Part shown: one piece after another, positions 34,918-43,440 of the stretch
Layout: each line of letters begins with the position of its first letter
Position numbering within the stretch: position 1 is the stretch's first letter
From: Streptomyces roseofulvus
GTDB lineage: Bacteria > Actinomycetota > Actinomycetes > Streptomycetales > Streptomycetaceae
Direction: 5' to 3'
DNA: 64,000 bases
NCBI RefSeq assembly: GCF_039534915.1
Contig: NZ_BAAAWE010000001.1
Location: 7,068,001 to 7,132,000 of the forward strand
Translations under genes and position numbers: made by a program
The notes under the pieces: model-generated
Told to the model about the DNA's origin: nothing
Database searches by the model: none
What the model saw: only the letters and a program-made list of their open reading frames with translations

Positions 34918-37277
34918 CCGTCCAGCCCCAGGGCCCTGGCCAGGTACGGCGCGGTGCGGCTTCCGGCCGCCCGCGCCACCCGGGCCGGGGGTCCCTCGGC
35001 GACGATCCGGCCGCCCTCCGCGCCGCCGCCGGGGCCGAGGTCGACCACCCAGTCCGCGCCGGCCGCCACGTCCATGTCGTGCTCCACGACGACCACCGTG
35101 TGGCCGCCGTCCACCAGGCCGCGCAACTGGCGGACCAGGACCTCGACATCGGCCGGGTGCAGCCCGGTGGTGGGCTCGTCGAGGACGTACAGGGTGTGCG
35201 CGCGGCGCGGGCGCTGGAGCTCGGAGGCGAGCTTGATCCGCTGGGCCTCGCCGCCGGACAGTTCGGTGGCGGGCTGGCCGAGCCGCAGATAGCCGAGCCC
35301 GACGTCCAGCAGGGTCCGCAGGCTGCGGGCCGCCGCCGGGACCCCGGCGAAGAACTCCGCCGCCGACTCCACGGTCAGGTCGAGGACCTCGGAGATCGTG
35401 AGCCCGCGCAGCCGCACCTGGAGGGTCTCCGGGTTGTACCGGGCCCCGTGGCAGTCCGGGCAGGGCGCGTACGTGCTCGGCAGGAACAGCAGCTCCACCG
35501 AGACGAAGCCCTCGCCCTGACACGTCTCACAGCGTCCGCCGGCCACGTTGAAGGAGAAGCGTCCGACCTTGTAGCCGCGGGCCCGGGCCTCCTCCGTCTC
35601 CGCGAAGAGCTTCCGCACCACGTCGAAGAGGCCGGTGTACGTGGCCAGGTTGGAGCGCGGCGTCCGCCCGATCGGCCGCTGATCGACCGTCACCAGCCTA
35701 CCCACCCCTGCGGATTCCTCGGTGAACGCGCCGACCAGGGTGGACTTCCCGGAGCCGGAGACACCGGTGACGGCGGTCAGCGCGCCCCGGGGGAAGGCCG
35801 CGTCCACGGCCCTGAGGTTGTGCCGGGTGACGGGCCCGGTGCGCAGCCACGCACCGGGCTCCAGGGCGGGACGCGCGGGCACCGGAGCCGGGTCGAAGAG
35901 GAAGCGGCGGGTGGCCGACTCCTCGACGCGGGCGAGGAGTTCCGGCGGGCCGCTGTGCAGGACCCGGCCGCCGTGCTCGCCGGCCCGCGGGCCGACGTCG
36001 ACCAGCCAGTCGGCGTGCCGGACCACGTCGAGGTGGTGCTCCACGACGAAGACCGTGTTGCCGGCCGCCTTTAACCGGTCGAGGACCACCAGGAGGGCCT
36101 CGGTGTCGGCGGGGTGCAGCCCGGCGGACGGCTCGTCGAGCACGTACACGACGCCGAAGAGGCCCGCGCGGAGCTGGGTGGCGAGCCGGAGGCGCTGGAG
36201 CTCGCCGCTGGAGAGGGTGGGGGTGGTGCGGTCCAGGGAGAGGTAGCCGAGGCCGAGCTCGGTGACGGTGGCGATCCGGGCGAGCAGGTCCTCGGCGAGG
36301 ACCCTGGCGGTCTCCGGGGCGCCGGGCGCGGCGGCCGGGGCCAGCACCTCGGCCAGCGCGGTCAGCGGCAGCGCCGCCAGCTCGGCGATGGTGCGGCCGG
36401 CGAAGGTGACGGCCAGCGCCTCCGGGCGCAGCCGGCTCCCGCCGCAGACCGGGCAGGGGGCGCTGGTGAGGAAGCGTTCCGCCTTGGCCCGCAGGGCGGG
36501 GCTCTTCGACTCGGAGTAGGTGCGCAGGACGAGCCGGCGGGCGCCGGTGTACGTGCCCTGGTACGGGCGCTGGATCCGGCCGGCCTCCCGGACCGGGTGC
36601 ACGGTGACGACCGGCTGCTCCTCGGTGAAGAGGATCCACTCCCGGTCCTTCGGGTCCAGCTCGCGCCACGGCCGGTCCACGTCGTGCCCGAGGGCGTCGA
36701 GGACGTCGCGCAGGTTCTTGCCCTGCCAGGCGCCCGGCCAGGAGGCGACGGCGCCCTCGCGGATGGACAGGCCGGGGTCGGGGACCAGCAGCTCCTCGCT
36801 GGTCTCGTGGATCCGGCCGAGGCCGTGGCAGGAGGGACAGGCGCCGGCCGGCGTGTTGGGGGAGAAGGCGTCGGAGTCCAGGCGGGGCGCCCCGGCGGGG
36901 TGGTCGCCGGCGCGGGAGTAGAGCATGCGCAGCGAGTTCGACAGGGTGGTGACCGTGCCGACGGAGGAGCGGGCGCTCGGGGCGGCGCGGCGCTGTTCGA
37001 GGGAGACCGCCGGGGGCAGGCCGGTGATCTCCCCGACCTTCGGGGCGCCGACCTGGTGGATCAGCCGGCGGGCGTAGGGCGCGACGGACTCGAAGTAGCG
37101 GCGCTGGGCCTCCGCGTAGACCGTCCCGAAGGCGAGCGAGGACTTCCCTGAGCCGGAGACGCCCGTGAAGACGGTGAGGGTGTCGCGGGGGATGTCGACG
37201 TCCACGGACCGGAGATTGTGCTCGCGGGCGCCGCGGACACGCACGTACGGGTCATGGGCGGAGATCGGATCCTGCAT
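34914..37277 (-). CDS. UvrA-like ABC ATPase (short, UvrA2/DrrC type)
   Basis: A 787-aa tandem ABC ATPase of the UvrA class. Both Walker A loops (FTGVSGSGKSS near residue 40, VTGVSGSGKST in the second half), ABC signatures (LSSGELQRLRLATQL; LSGGEAQRIKLASEL), D-loops and zinc-finger Cys pairs (CPSCHG, CPVCGG, CETCQGEG, CPDCHG) are present. It is about 150 residues shorter than true UvrA, mainly through loss of the UvrB-binding insert, so it is unlikely to replace UvrA in excision repair; relatives protect against DNA-binding drugs. The stop TAG is formed by the MITE border CTAG. Confidence 0.88.
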   Translation of the reverse strand: MQDPISAHDPYVRVRGAREHNLRSVDVDIPRDTLTVFTGVSGSGKSSLAFGTVYAEAQRRYFESVAPYARRLIHQVGAPKVGEITGLPPAVSLEQRRAAPSARSSVGTVTTLSNSLRMLYSRAGDHPAGAPRLDSDAFSPNTPAGACPSCHGLGRIHETSEELLVPDPGLSIREGAVASWPGAWQGKNLRDVLDALGHDVDRPWRELDPKDREWILFTEEQPVVTVHPVREAGRIQRPYQGTYTGARRLVLRTYSESKSPALRAKAERFLTSAPCPVCGGSRLRPEALAVTFAGRTIAELAALPLTALAEVLAPAAAPGAPETARVLAEDLLARIATVTELGLGYLSLDRTTPTLSSGELQRLRLATQLRAGLFGVVYVLDEPSAGLHPADTEALLVVLDRLKAAGNTVFVVEHHLDVVRHADWLVDVGPRAGEHGGRVLHSGPPELLARVEESATRRFLFDPAPVPARPALEPGAWLRTGPVTRHNLRAVDAAFPRGALTAVTGVSGSGKSTLVGAFTEESAGVGRLVTVDQRPIGRTPRSNLATYTGLFDVVRKLFAETEEARARGYKVGRFSFNVAGGRCETCQGEGFVSVELLFLPSTYAPCPDCHGARYNPETLQVRLRGLTISEVLDLTVESAAEFFAGVPAAARSLRTLLDVGLGYLRLGQPATELSGGEAQRIKLASELQRPRRAHTLYVLDEPTTGLHPADVEVLVRQLRGLVDGGHTVVVVEHDMDVAAGADWVVDLGPGGGAEGGRIVAEGPPARVARAAGSRTAPYLARALGLDG
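37260..37272 (-). repeat. 13-base motif copy at the UvrA-like N-terminus
   Basis: On the minus strand the sequence reads GGATCCGATCTCC and encodes codons 2-6 of the UvrA-like protein (QDPIS). It is one mismatch from the copies at 46454-46466 and 60635-60647. An ATCGGAT / ATCCGAT inverted pair (37264-37270, 37296-37302) frames the start codon. Confidence 0.45.
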
Positions 37278-37394
37278 TCGTAGATTTTATCCAATATCCG
37301 ATTCCTCGCCGGTCTGGGGCGCGCCGCGGACGGCGCGCAGGGGCGCGCTGCGGCCGGTCCGGCGCGGATCCGGCAGTGATCCGACGGATCGTCA

Positions 37395-37428
37395 ATTGAC
37401 GATGTATCAGTTATTGACGGTTCATCAG
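37395..37428 (+). repeat. Tandem direct repeat upstream of the liv-type operon
   Basis: ATTGACGATGTATCAG (37395-37410) and ATTGACGGTTCATCAG (37413-37428) match at 13 of 16 positions with an 18-bp period. Each contains a TTGAC element. They lie 41-74 bp before the start of the binding-protein gene, so they are promoter or activator sites. Confidence 0.6.
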
Positions 37429-37468
37429 CTCGGTCACACAATGCGGTCACCCGACGGAGGGATCGCCC

Positions 37469-38716
37469 GTGCCTCGACCGTTGCGCGTCGCAGCCGCCGC
37501 GCTCACCCTGCTCCTCGTCACCGCCTGCAACTCCGCCTCCACCGGCGGAAGCACCTCCTCGTCCGCACGCGGGGTCACCGCCGACACGATCAAGGTCGGC
37601 GGCATCGTCTCCATGACCACCGCCAGCGGCTACTCCAAGAAGGACACCGACCTCGGCGCCCGCGCCCGCTACGACCGGGCCAACGCCGAAGGCGGGATCC
37701 ACGGGCGGCGGATCGAGTACCTGGGCGCCGAGGACGACGGCCAGGACCCGGCCAGGAACCTGGCGGCGGCCCGCAAGCTCGTCCAGCGGGACCAGGTCTT
37801 CGCCGTCTCTCCCATGAGCTCGGTCACCTTCGCCGGCGCCGACTTCCTCGACGCCCAGAAGGTCCCCACGGTGGGCTGGGGCACCCTTCCCTCCTTCTGC
37901 GGCCCCGCCCACGTCTACGGCTTCAACGGCTGCCTCGTCCCGACCCCCGGCGGCACCCTGAACCAGACCTGGCCCGAGAGCCTCGCGGCCGTCCTGGGCG
38001 GGGCGCGCGGCAAGTCGGTCGCGCTGATCGCCGGCGACAACGACGCCGGCACGTTCGGCATCCGCACCTTCACCCAGGGCTTCAAGGCGGCCGGCTTCCA
38101 GGTGCCGTACGCCAAGGCCGTGGTGCCCGCGACCTCGATGCCCAGCGACTGGTCCGCGTACACCAAGGAGATCCTCCGCTCGGGCCCCGGCGGCCGCGCG
38201 CCCGACGCCGTGATCTCCGTGATGCAGACCCCGTACAACATCGGCCTGTTCACCGCGCTCAAGCGGTCCGGCTACCGGGGGGTCCTCTCCGACCCGACGG
38301 ACTACGACCCCGGGCTGCTCGCGAAGGACGCGACCCGGCAGGCCCTCGACGGGGTGTACGTGCTGCTGCAGTTCCAGCCCTTCGAGGCGGACACGCCCGC
38401 CATGCGGCAGTTCAAGGAGGACGTCAGGAAGGCCGCGGGCGGCAAGGACGTCCCGCTCAACATGCACATGATGACCGGGTACATGAGCGCCGACCTCTTC
38501 CTCTCCCTCGCCGCCAAGGCCGGCAAGGACCTCACCGTCGAGTCCTTCCAGAAGGCCGCCGACGGCTTCTCCGACACCGGCACCCTCGTCGGCGACCGCG
38601 CCCTGCCCAAGGGGAAGAAGGAGAGCTTCGGCTGCGGAGCGCTCGTCCGGCTGAAGGACGGGAAGTACGAGGTGGCCGTGCCGTTCAGGTGCTACCCGCC
38701 GATCCCGTTCGGCTGA
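37469..38716 (+). CDS. ABC transporter substrate-binding lipoprotein (branched-chain amino-acid type)
   Basis: A 415-aa lipoprotein with lipobox LLVTAC (Cys20) and a Ser/Thr-rich linker, then a periplasmic-binding-protein type 1 fold (VTADTIKVGGIVSMTTASGY; GGIHGRRIEYLGAEDDGQDP; VFAVSPMSSVTFAG). It should capture the ligand outside the membrane and deliver it to the LivHMF/LivG transporter encoded directly downstream (13-bp gap). The family binds Leu/Ile/Val but also urea, amides and aromatic acids, so the ligand is unknown. GGAGGG precedes the GTG. Tandem direct repeats at 37395 probably control it. Confidence 0.88.
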   Translation: MPRPLRVAAAALTLLLVTACNSASTGGSTSSSARGVTADTIKVGGIVSMTTASGYSKKDTDLGARARYDRANAEGGIHGRRIEYLGAEDDGQDPARNLAAARKLVQRDQVFAVSPMSSVTFAGADFLDAQKVPTVGWGTLPSFCGPAHVYGFNGCLVPTPGGTLNQTWPESLAAVLGGARGKSVALIAGDNDAGTFGIRTFTQGFKAAGFQVPYAKAVVPATSMPSDWSAYTKEILRSGPGGRAPDAVISVMQTPYNIGLFTALKRSGYRGVLSDPTDYDPGLLAKDATRQALDGVYVLLQFQPFEADTPAMRQFKEDVRKAAGGKDVPLNMHMMTGYMSADLFLSLAAKAGKDLTVESFQKAADGFSDTGTLVGDRALPKGKKESFGCGALVRLKDGKYEVAVPFRCYPPIPFG

Positions 38717-38729
38717 GGGGGCGCGGCAC

Positions 38730-41420
38730 GTGGGTGACCTGCTGGGCTTCGTCCTGAGCGGACTGGTCTCGGGCGCGCTGTACGCGCTGCTCGCCACCGG
38801 TCTCGTCCTCTCCTCCTCCGCCTCCGGACTCTTCAACTTCGCGCACGGCGCCACCGCCTACCTCTGCGCGCTGGCCTTCCACGAGCTCCACTCCGGCTTC
38901 CGCTGGCCGGCCGTCCCCACCGCGCTGCTCCTGGTCCTCGTGGTGGCCCCCGGCCTCGGCTGGGCCCTGGACCGGCTGATGTTCCGGAGACTCGCCCGGG
39001 TCGGCGAGACCGCGCAGATCGTCGCCACGATCGGTCTCCTCGTCGCCCTGCCCGCCGCCGGACTGTGGACCGTCGAGCTCCTGGAGCGGGCGGGCGCCCC
39101 CGTCCAGCCCGCCGAGAACCAGTTCGGCCTGCCCGGCGTCGGCCCCAGCCCCGCAGTCTCCTGGCAGCCGCTCGACGGCGTCGGCGTCGACTCCGACCAG
39201 CTGATCACCTGGATCGCCACCGCCCTCGCGGCGGTCGCCCTGTGGCTCCTGATGCGGCACACCACGCTCGGCCTGCGGCTGCGGGCCGCGGTCGACGACC
39301 GCACGCTGACCGAGCTGCGGGGCATCAGCGCGGACCGGCTCTCCTCGATCGCGTGGATGCTGTCGTCCGCTCTCGCCGGCCTCGCCGGAGTCCTCGCGAC
39401 CCCGCTGCTCGGGCTCTCCGCGCACGACTACACGCTGTTCCTCTTCGTCTCCGCCACCGCCGCCGCCCTCGGCCGCTTCGTGTCCGTGCCGCTCGCCTTC
39501 GCGGCCGGCCTGGGACTCGGCGTGCTCCAGAACCTGGTGGCGGGGTACGCCTCCTTCGCCGACGGCGTCACCGGCTTCCGCACCGCCGTGCCGTTCCTCA
39601 TCCTCTTCGCCGGGCTCGTCGTCCTGACCCGGCGGCGCCGCGCGGCGGGCACGGCGGCCGCCGACCCGCCGCCGGTCGACTACCTCGCCGGCAAGGGCCC
39701 CGGCCGCCGCTGGGGCGCGTGGGCGGCGGCCGCTGCACTGCTCGGCACGGCCTTCTACACCGTCACCACCCCCTTCTGGAGCGGGATCCTGGCCCAAGGG
39801 CTGGCGATCGGGCTGGTGTTCATGTCGTTCACGGTGGTCACCGGCCTCGGCGCGATGGTCTCGCTGGCCCAGGCCACCTTCGTGACCGGCGCCGCCCTCG
39901 TCGCCGGACTGCTGATGAGCCACGGCTGGCCCTTCGTCGCCGCGACGGCGGCCGGCACGGCCGCGGCGGCCCTCCTCGGCGCGGTGGCCGCGCTGCCCGC
40001 CCTGCGGCTCGGCGGCCGGTCGCTGGCCCTCGCCACCCTGGCGCTCGCCTTCCTCGCCGACCAGGTGCTCTTCCAGTTCGGCCCGCTGCGCAACGGCGAC
40101 ACCGGATGGGAGATACCCCGCCCGGCGGCGGGCCCGGTCGACCTGGCCGACGACCGGGCCATGGGCCTCGCGCTGGTCCTGCTCAGCGCGGTGGTCGTCG
40201 CCCTGCTGACCTGGCTGCGCGGCTCCCGCTGGGGCCGGGCCATGCTCGCGGTCCGCTCCGCCCCGGAGGCCGCCGCCGCGTCGGGCGTCTCGGTGGTCCG
40301 CACCAAGCTGCTGCTGTTCACCCTGTCCGCCGGCCTCGCGGGCTTCGGAGGGGTGCTCTACGCCTCGTACAACACCCGCGTCACGGCGACCGACTTCACC
40401 GCGATGACCGGGTTGGTGTGGCTGGCGGTCGTGGTCGCGGCGGGGGTGCGCAGGCCGCAGTTCGCGGTGGTGGCCGGACTGGTCTTCGCCGTGGTCCCGC
40501 ACCTGATGAACCAGTACGTGACGGAGTCCGCGCACCTGCCGGTCATCCTCTTCGGTCTCGCGGGCCTCGCGCTCGCGAACGACCCGGACGGGTACTGCGC
40601 CGCGCTGCCGGCGCGCCGGGCGGCCCGGCGCGCCGGGGCATCCGGGACGCCGCGGGCCGCCGCGCCGGCCCCGCTCCCGCGGCCGGCGGCGGAGGGGGAC
40701 GCGTCCCCCCGTCCGGCCGAGCCGTGCGCGCTCGAACTGCGCGGCGTCCACGCCGGATACGGCGGCGCGTCCGTGCTGCACGGCGTGGACCTCACGGTGC
40801 GCGCGGGCGAGGCGCTGGTGCTGCTCGGGCCCAACGGGGCCGGGAAGACCACCCTCTGCCGGGTGGCGGCCGGGCTCCTCCGGCCGGCCGGAGGTCTCGT
40901 ACGGGTGCGGGGCGAGGACGCCACCCGTGACGCGGCGGTCGCCCGGGCCCGCCGTGGCGTGCGGCTGGCCCCCGAGGGGCGGGGGATCTTCGCCGGGCTC
41001 TCCATCGAGGACAACCTGGCCCTGCACCTCACGGACGCCCAGGACCGCGACGCCGTGTACGCCCGCTTCCCGGCGCTCGCCGCCCGCCGCACCGTCCTCG
41101 CCGGCTCCCTCTCCGGCGGCGAGCAGCAGCTCCTCGCCCTCGCCCCGCTGCTCCAGCGCCCGCCGGCCGTCCTCGTCGCCGACGAGCCGTCCCTCGGGCT
41201 CGCGCCGCGCGTCGTGGACGAGGTCTTCCGCCTTCTGGCCGAACTCCGCGCTCACGGGACCGCGTTGGTGCTCGTCGAGGAGAAGGCGGCCGAGGCGCTC
41301 GGCATCGCCGACACCGTCGCGTACCTCGCCCAGGGCGAGATCGCCTGGTCCGGGCCCCGGTCCGGGGTCGACCGGGACCGGCTCGCCGACGCCTACCTGG
41401 GGACGGGGGTCCGCCCGTGA
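38730..41420 (+). CDS. Triple fusion LivH-LivM-LivF (ABC permease, permease, ATPase)
   Basis: An 896-aa protein in which three normally separate subunits are joined. Residues about 1-310 form a LivH permease (SGLFNFAHGATAYL; RAAVDDRTLTELRGISADRL), about 335-620 a LivM permease (GLGAMVSLAQATFVTGAALV; RSAPEAAAASGVSVVRTKLL), and after a Pro/Ala linker about 665-896 a LivF ATPase with Walker A (LGPNGAGKTTL near 700), LSGGEQQLLALA signature and VADEPSLGLA Walker B. Start GTG 38730. The reading frame is continuous, with no internal stop. LivG (41417) overlaps by GTGA and supplies the second ATPase, so one LivHMF would pair with one LivG. Confidence 0.9.
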   Translation: MGDLLGFVLSGLVSGALYALLATGLVLSSSASGLFNFAHGATAYLCALAFHELHSGFRWPAVPTALLLVLVVAPGLGWALDRLMFRRLARVGETAQIVATIGLLVALPAAGLWTVELLERAGAPVQPAENQFGLPGVGPSPAVSWQPLDGVGVDSDQLITWIATALAAVALWLLMRHTTLGLRLRAAVDDRTLTELRGISADRLSSIAWMLSSALAGLAGVLATPLLGLSAHDYTLFLFVSATAAALGRFVSVPLAFAAGLGLGVLQNLVAGYASFADGVTGFRTAVPFLILFAGLVVLTRRRRAAGTAAADPPPVDYLAGKGPGRRWGAWAAAAALLGTAFYTVTTPFWSGILAQGLAIGLVFMSFTVVTGLGAMVSLAQATFVTGAALVAGLLMSHGWPFVAATAAGTAAAALLGAVAALPALRLGGRSLALATLALAFLADQVLFQFGPLRNGDTGWEIPRPAAGPVDLADDRAMGLALVLLSAVVVALLTWLRGSRWGRAMLAVRSAPEAAAASGVSVVRTKLLLFTLSAGLAGFGGVLYASYNTRVTATDFTAMTGLVWLAVVVAAGVRRPQFAVVAGLVFAVVPHLMNQYVTESAHLPVILFGLAGLALANDPDGYCAALPARRAARRAGASGTPRAAAPAPLPRPAAEGDASPRPAEPCALELRGVHAGYGGASVLHGVDLTVRAGEALVLLGPNGAGKTTLCRVAAGLLRPAGGLVRVRGEDATRDAAVARARRGVRLAPEGRGIFAGLSIEDNLALHLTDAQDRDAVYARFPALAARRTVLAGSLSGGEQQLLALAPLLQRPPAVLVADEPSLGLAPRVVDEVFRLLAELRAHGTALVLVEEKAAEALGIADTVAYLAQGEIAWSGPRSGVDRDRLADAYLGTGVRP

Positions 41421-42187
41421 ACCGGCACGTGCTCCACGCCGAGGGCATCGACGTCCGCTTCGGCGGCGTCCACGCCCTGCGCGGCGTCACCGTCGCCGTC
41501 CGCGCGGGGGAGATCTGCGGCCTCATCGGTCCGAACGGCGCGGGCAAGACGACGCTCTTCGACGTGCTGTCCGGGATGCGGCGCCCGGACGCGGGCACGA
41601 TCACGTACGACGGGACGGACGTCACCCGCCGGTCCCCGGTCTGGCGGGCCCGGCACGGCATCCGCCGTACCTTCCAACGGCAGCAGCTCTTCGGCCAGTT
41701 GACCGTCACGGACAACCTGGTCGTGGCCCGGGACTGGCGGGGCGGGACGCGGTCCGGGGCCCGGAGCCACCGGGAGCGGGCCGCCGGCGTCCTGCGCGCG
41801 TGCGGACTCGACGACCTGGCCGGCGCGTACGCGGGCGGGCTGCCCGTCGGTCAGGCCCGCATGGTCGAGCTGGCCCGCGCCCTCGCCGACCCGCCGCGGG
41901 TCCTGCTCCTCGACGAGCCGGCGTCCGGGACGACCGCCGAGGAGCGGCACCGGCTCGCCGCCGTCCTGCGCCGGACGGCGGAGGAGGAGAACTGCGCGGT
42001 GCTGCTCGTCGAGCACAACGTGGCCTTCGTGAGGGAACTGTGCACCCGGGTCGTGGTGCTCGACCTCGGCCGGGTGCTCGCCGAGGGCACGCCGGCCGAG
42101 ATCCACGCGGACCCGGCGGTACGGGAGGCGTACCTGGGGGCCGGCGCCGGCGCCGGTTCCTCGGCGGATGTCGGTGGTGGCTCCTAG
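41417..42187 (+). CDS. ABC transporter ATP-binding protein (LivG type)
   Basis: A 256-aa ATPase with Walker A LIGPNGAGKTTLFD, the LivG-specific RRTFQRQQLFGQLTVTDNL, signature LPVGQARMVELARAL (variant of LSGGQ: LPVGQ) and Walker B VLLLDEPASGTT; H-loop in LLVEHNVAFV. It completes the transporter with the fused LivHMF. The signature has Pro-Val in place of Ser-Gly, which is unusual and may lower activity. The last residues GAGAGAGSSADVGGGS are Gly/Ser-rich, and the TAG stop lies in the CTAG border of MITE copy 2, so the C-terminal end may be changed by the insertion. Confidence 0.88.
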   Translation: MNRHVLHAEGIDVRFGGVHALRGVTVAVRAGEICGLIGPNGAGKTTLFDVLSGMRRPDAGTITYDGTDVTRRSPVWRARHGIRRTFQRQQLFGQLTVTDNLVVARDWRGGTRSGARSHRERAAGVLRACGLDDLAGAYAGGLPVGQARMVELARALADPPRVLLLDEPASGTTAEERHRLAAVLRRTAEEENCAVLLVEHNVAFVRELCTRVVVLDLGRVLAEGTPAEIHADPAVREAYLGAGAGAGSSADVGGGS

Positions 42188-42375
42188 GCCGTTTCTTTCG
42201 GGATCAGGCCGGATCGGGGAGCGGCGTCCGGTGCGTGCGCTCGCTAGGCGGGGGAGGGGTCGACGCGGTGGGGCACCTCCCGGCGGTGGCCGGGGGAGTC
42301 GGCGACCGACGACACCGCGGCGAGGGTGCGTGCCAGGTGTCGCGAGCCCGGCATGATCCGGAAGAGACGGCCTAG
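42184..42375. mobile_element. CTAG-bordered MITE, copy 2
   Basis: A 192-bp element with the same ends as copy 1: left TAGGCCGTTTCTTTCGGGAT, right (other strand) TAGGCCGTCTCTTCCGGATC, and CTAG at both borders (42184-42187, 42372-42375). Its right half, GTGCGTGCCAGGTGTCGCGA followed by GCCCGGCATGATCC, matches copy 1; about 105 bp in its left half are absent from copy 1. No open frame for a transposase. It separates the liv operon from the HAD gene and supplies the livG-like stop codon. Confidence 0.78.
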
Positions 42376-42384
42376 GCTGGCCGT

Positions 42385-42873
42385 GTGACAGGTGACATCC
42401 GGCCGCTGGCCGTCTTCGACCTCGACAACACGCTCGCCGCGACCGCCCACCGGCAGCACTTCCTGGAGAGCAGGCCCAAGGACTGGGACGGCTTCTTCGC
42501 GGCGGCGCCCGACGACCCGCCGCTGGCGGAGGGCGTCGCGCTGTGCCGGTCGGCGGCCGAGGAGTGCGACGTGGTGTACCTGACGGGCCGTCCGGAGCGC
42601 TGCCGGCGCGACACCCTGGCCTGGCTGGCCGGCCAGGGGCTTCCCGAGGGGCCGCTCCACATGCGGCGGCACCGCGACTTCCGGCCCGCGCGGATCACCA
42701 AGGTGGAGATCCTGCGGCGGCTCGGCGACGGCCGGGAGGTCCGGATGCTGGTCGACGACGACGAGCTGGTCTGCGACGCCGCCGAGGCGGCGGGCTTCCC
42801 CGTCGTCCGCGCCCGCTGGGCCACCCCCTCCGAGGCGCTGAAGGAGGCCCAGGAGCGCGAGGGCAGGACCTGA
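42385..42873 (+). CDS. HAD-superfamily phosphatase-like protein
   Basis: A 162-aa small HAD protein: motif I VFDLDNTLAAT (Asp nucleophile and Asp acid), motif II VVYLTGRPE (Thr), Lys in ITKVEIL and motif III LVDDDELVCDAA. All four catalytic motifs are present with a minimal cap, as in polynucleotide kinase 3'-phosphatase-like or nucleotidase groups. The substrate is unknown. TAGGCT at 42373-42378, formed partly by the MITE end, lies 6 bp before the GTG, so the transcript may be leaderless. Confidence 0.8.
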   Translation: MTGDIRPLAVFDLDNTLAATAHRQHFLESRPKDWDGFFAAAPDDPPLAEGVALCRSAAEECDVVYLTGRPERCRRDTLAWLAGQGLPEGPLHMRRHRDFRPARITKVEILRRLGDGREVRMLVDDDELVCDAAEAAGFPVVRARWATPSEALKEAQEREGRT

Positions 42874-42897
42874 CCGCCGGCACGCGCGTGCCGGCGG
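42874..42897. terminator. Bidirectional terminator
   Basis: Perfect 24-bp palindrome (half-site CCGCCGGCACGC) right after the HAD stop codon, serving the convergent dodecin gene as well. Confidence 0.75.
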
Positions 42898-42937
42898 GCG
42901 TGCGAAGGCCCGGGTGCTCCCGCCCGGAACGGACGGT

Positions 42938-43153
42938 TCAGGCGGCGTCGTCCAGCCGGAAGCCGACCTTCAGGCCGACCTGGTAGTGCTCGATCCGTCC
43001 GTCCACCAGATGCCCGCGCACCTGGGTGACCTCGAACCAGTCGAGGCCGCGGAGCGTCTGCGAGGCGCGTTCGATGCCGTTGCGGATGGCCTGGTCGACG
43101 CCCTCGGTGGACGTGCCGACGATCTCGGTGACGCGGTAGGTGTGGTTCGACAT
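42938..43153 (-). CDS. Dodecin
   Basis: A 71-aa flavin-storage protein. It forms a hollow dodecamer that binds FMN/riboflavin (in actinobacteria also CoA). Conserved dodecin elements: YRVTEIVGTSTEGVDQAIRN, the flavin-stacking Trp in LRGLDWFEVTQVRGHLVDG and the strand IEHYQVGLKVGFRL. Length and order are normal. Monocistronic, ATG at 43153 preceded by GAGAGGAG on the minus strand. Confidence 0.93.
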   Translation of the reverse strand: MSNHTYRVTEIVGTSTEGVDQAIRNGIERASQTLRGLDWFEVTQVRGHLVDGRIEHYQVGLKVGFRLDDAA

Positions 43154-43303
43154 GGGAGCCGGACTCCTCTCGATGCCCTCGGTGGGTTCCCTCCACCGTG
43201 CCCCAGGGCGGGGCACCGCGCGACACGACGCGGGCGGTCCCGCCCCCTTCGCCCGTACCCGTGGGTAACCGTTCCGATCGCCCCGTCCGCTCCGGGAACG
43301 GGA

Positions 43304-43321
43304 TGGTCAAGGACTTGACCA
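43304..43321. promoter_or_regulatory. Inverted repeat upstream of sugar-binding protein gene
   Basis: TGGTCAAG-GA-CTTGACCA is a perfect 8-2-8 repeat. It is 5 bp from the DasR-like site; its right arm also holds a TTGACC -35-like element. Confidence 0.6.
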
Positions 43322-43325
43322 CTCG

Positions 43326-43341
43326 GTTGGTCCAGACCAGA
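43326..43341. promoter_or_regulatory. DasR-like operator (dre)
   Basis: GTTGGTCCAGACCAGA contains TGGTC-CA-GACCA, one base from the DasR consensus core TGGTCTAGACCA. It lies about 100 bp before the solute-binding protein gene, the position of known dre sites of chitin and GlcNAc genes. Recognition by DasR is inferred from sequence. Confidence 0.65.
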
Positions 43342-43440
43342 ATCCAGGCCACATACCCGCGCGAACACCCCGTTCGGTCCCCCCACACGTCGGGTCAGCC
43401 CCATGCCGCACCGCCGTGTGCTGAACCGAAGGTGACCTCA

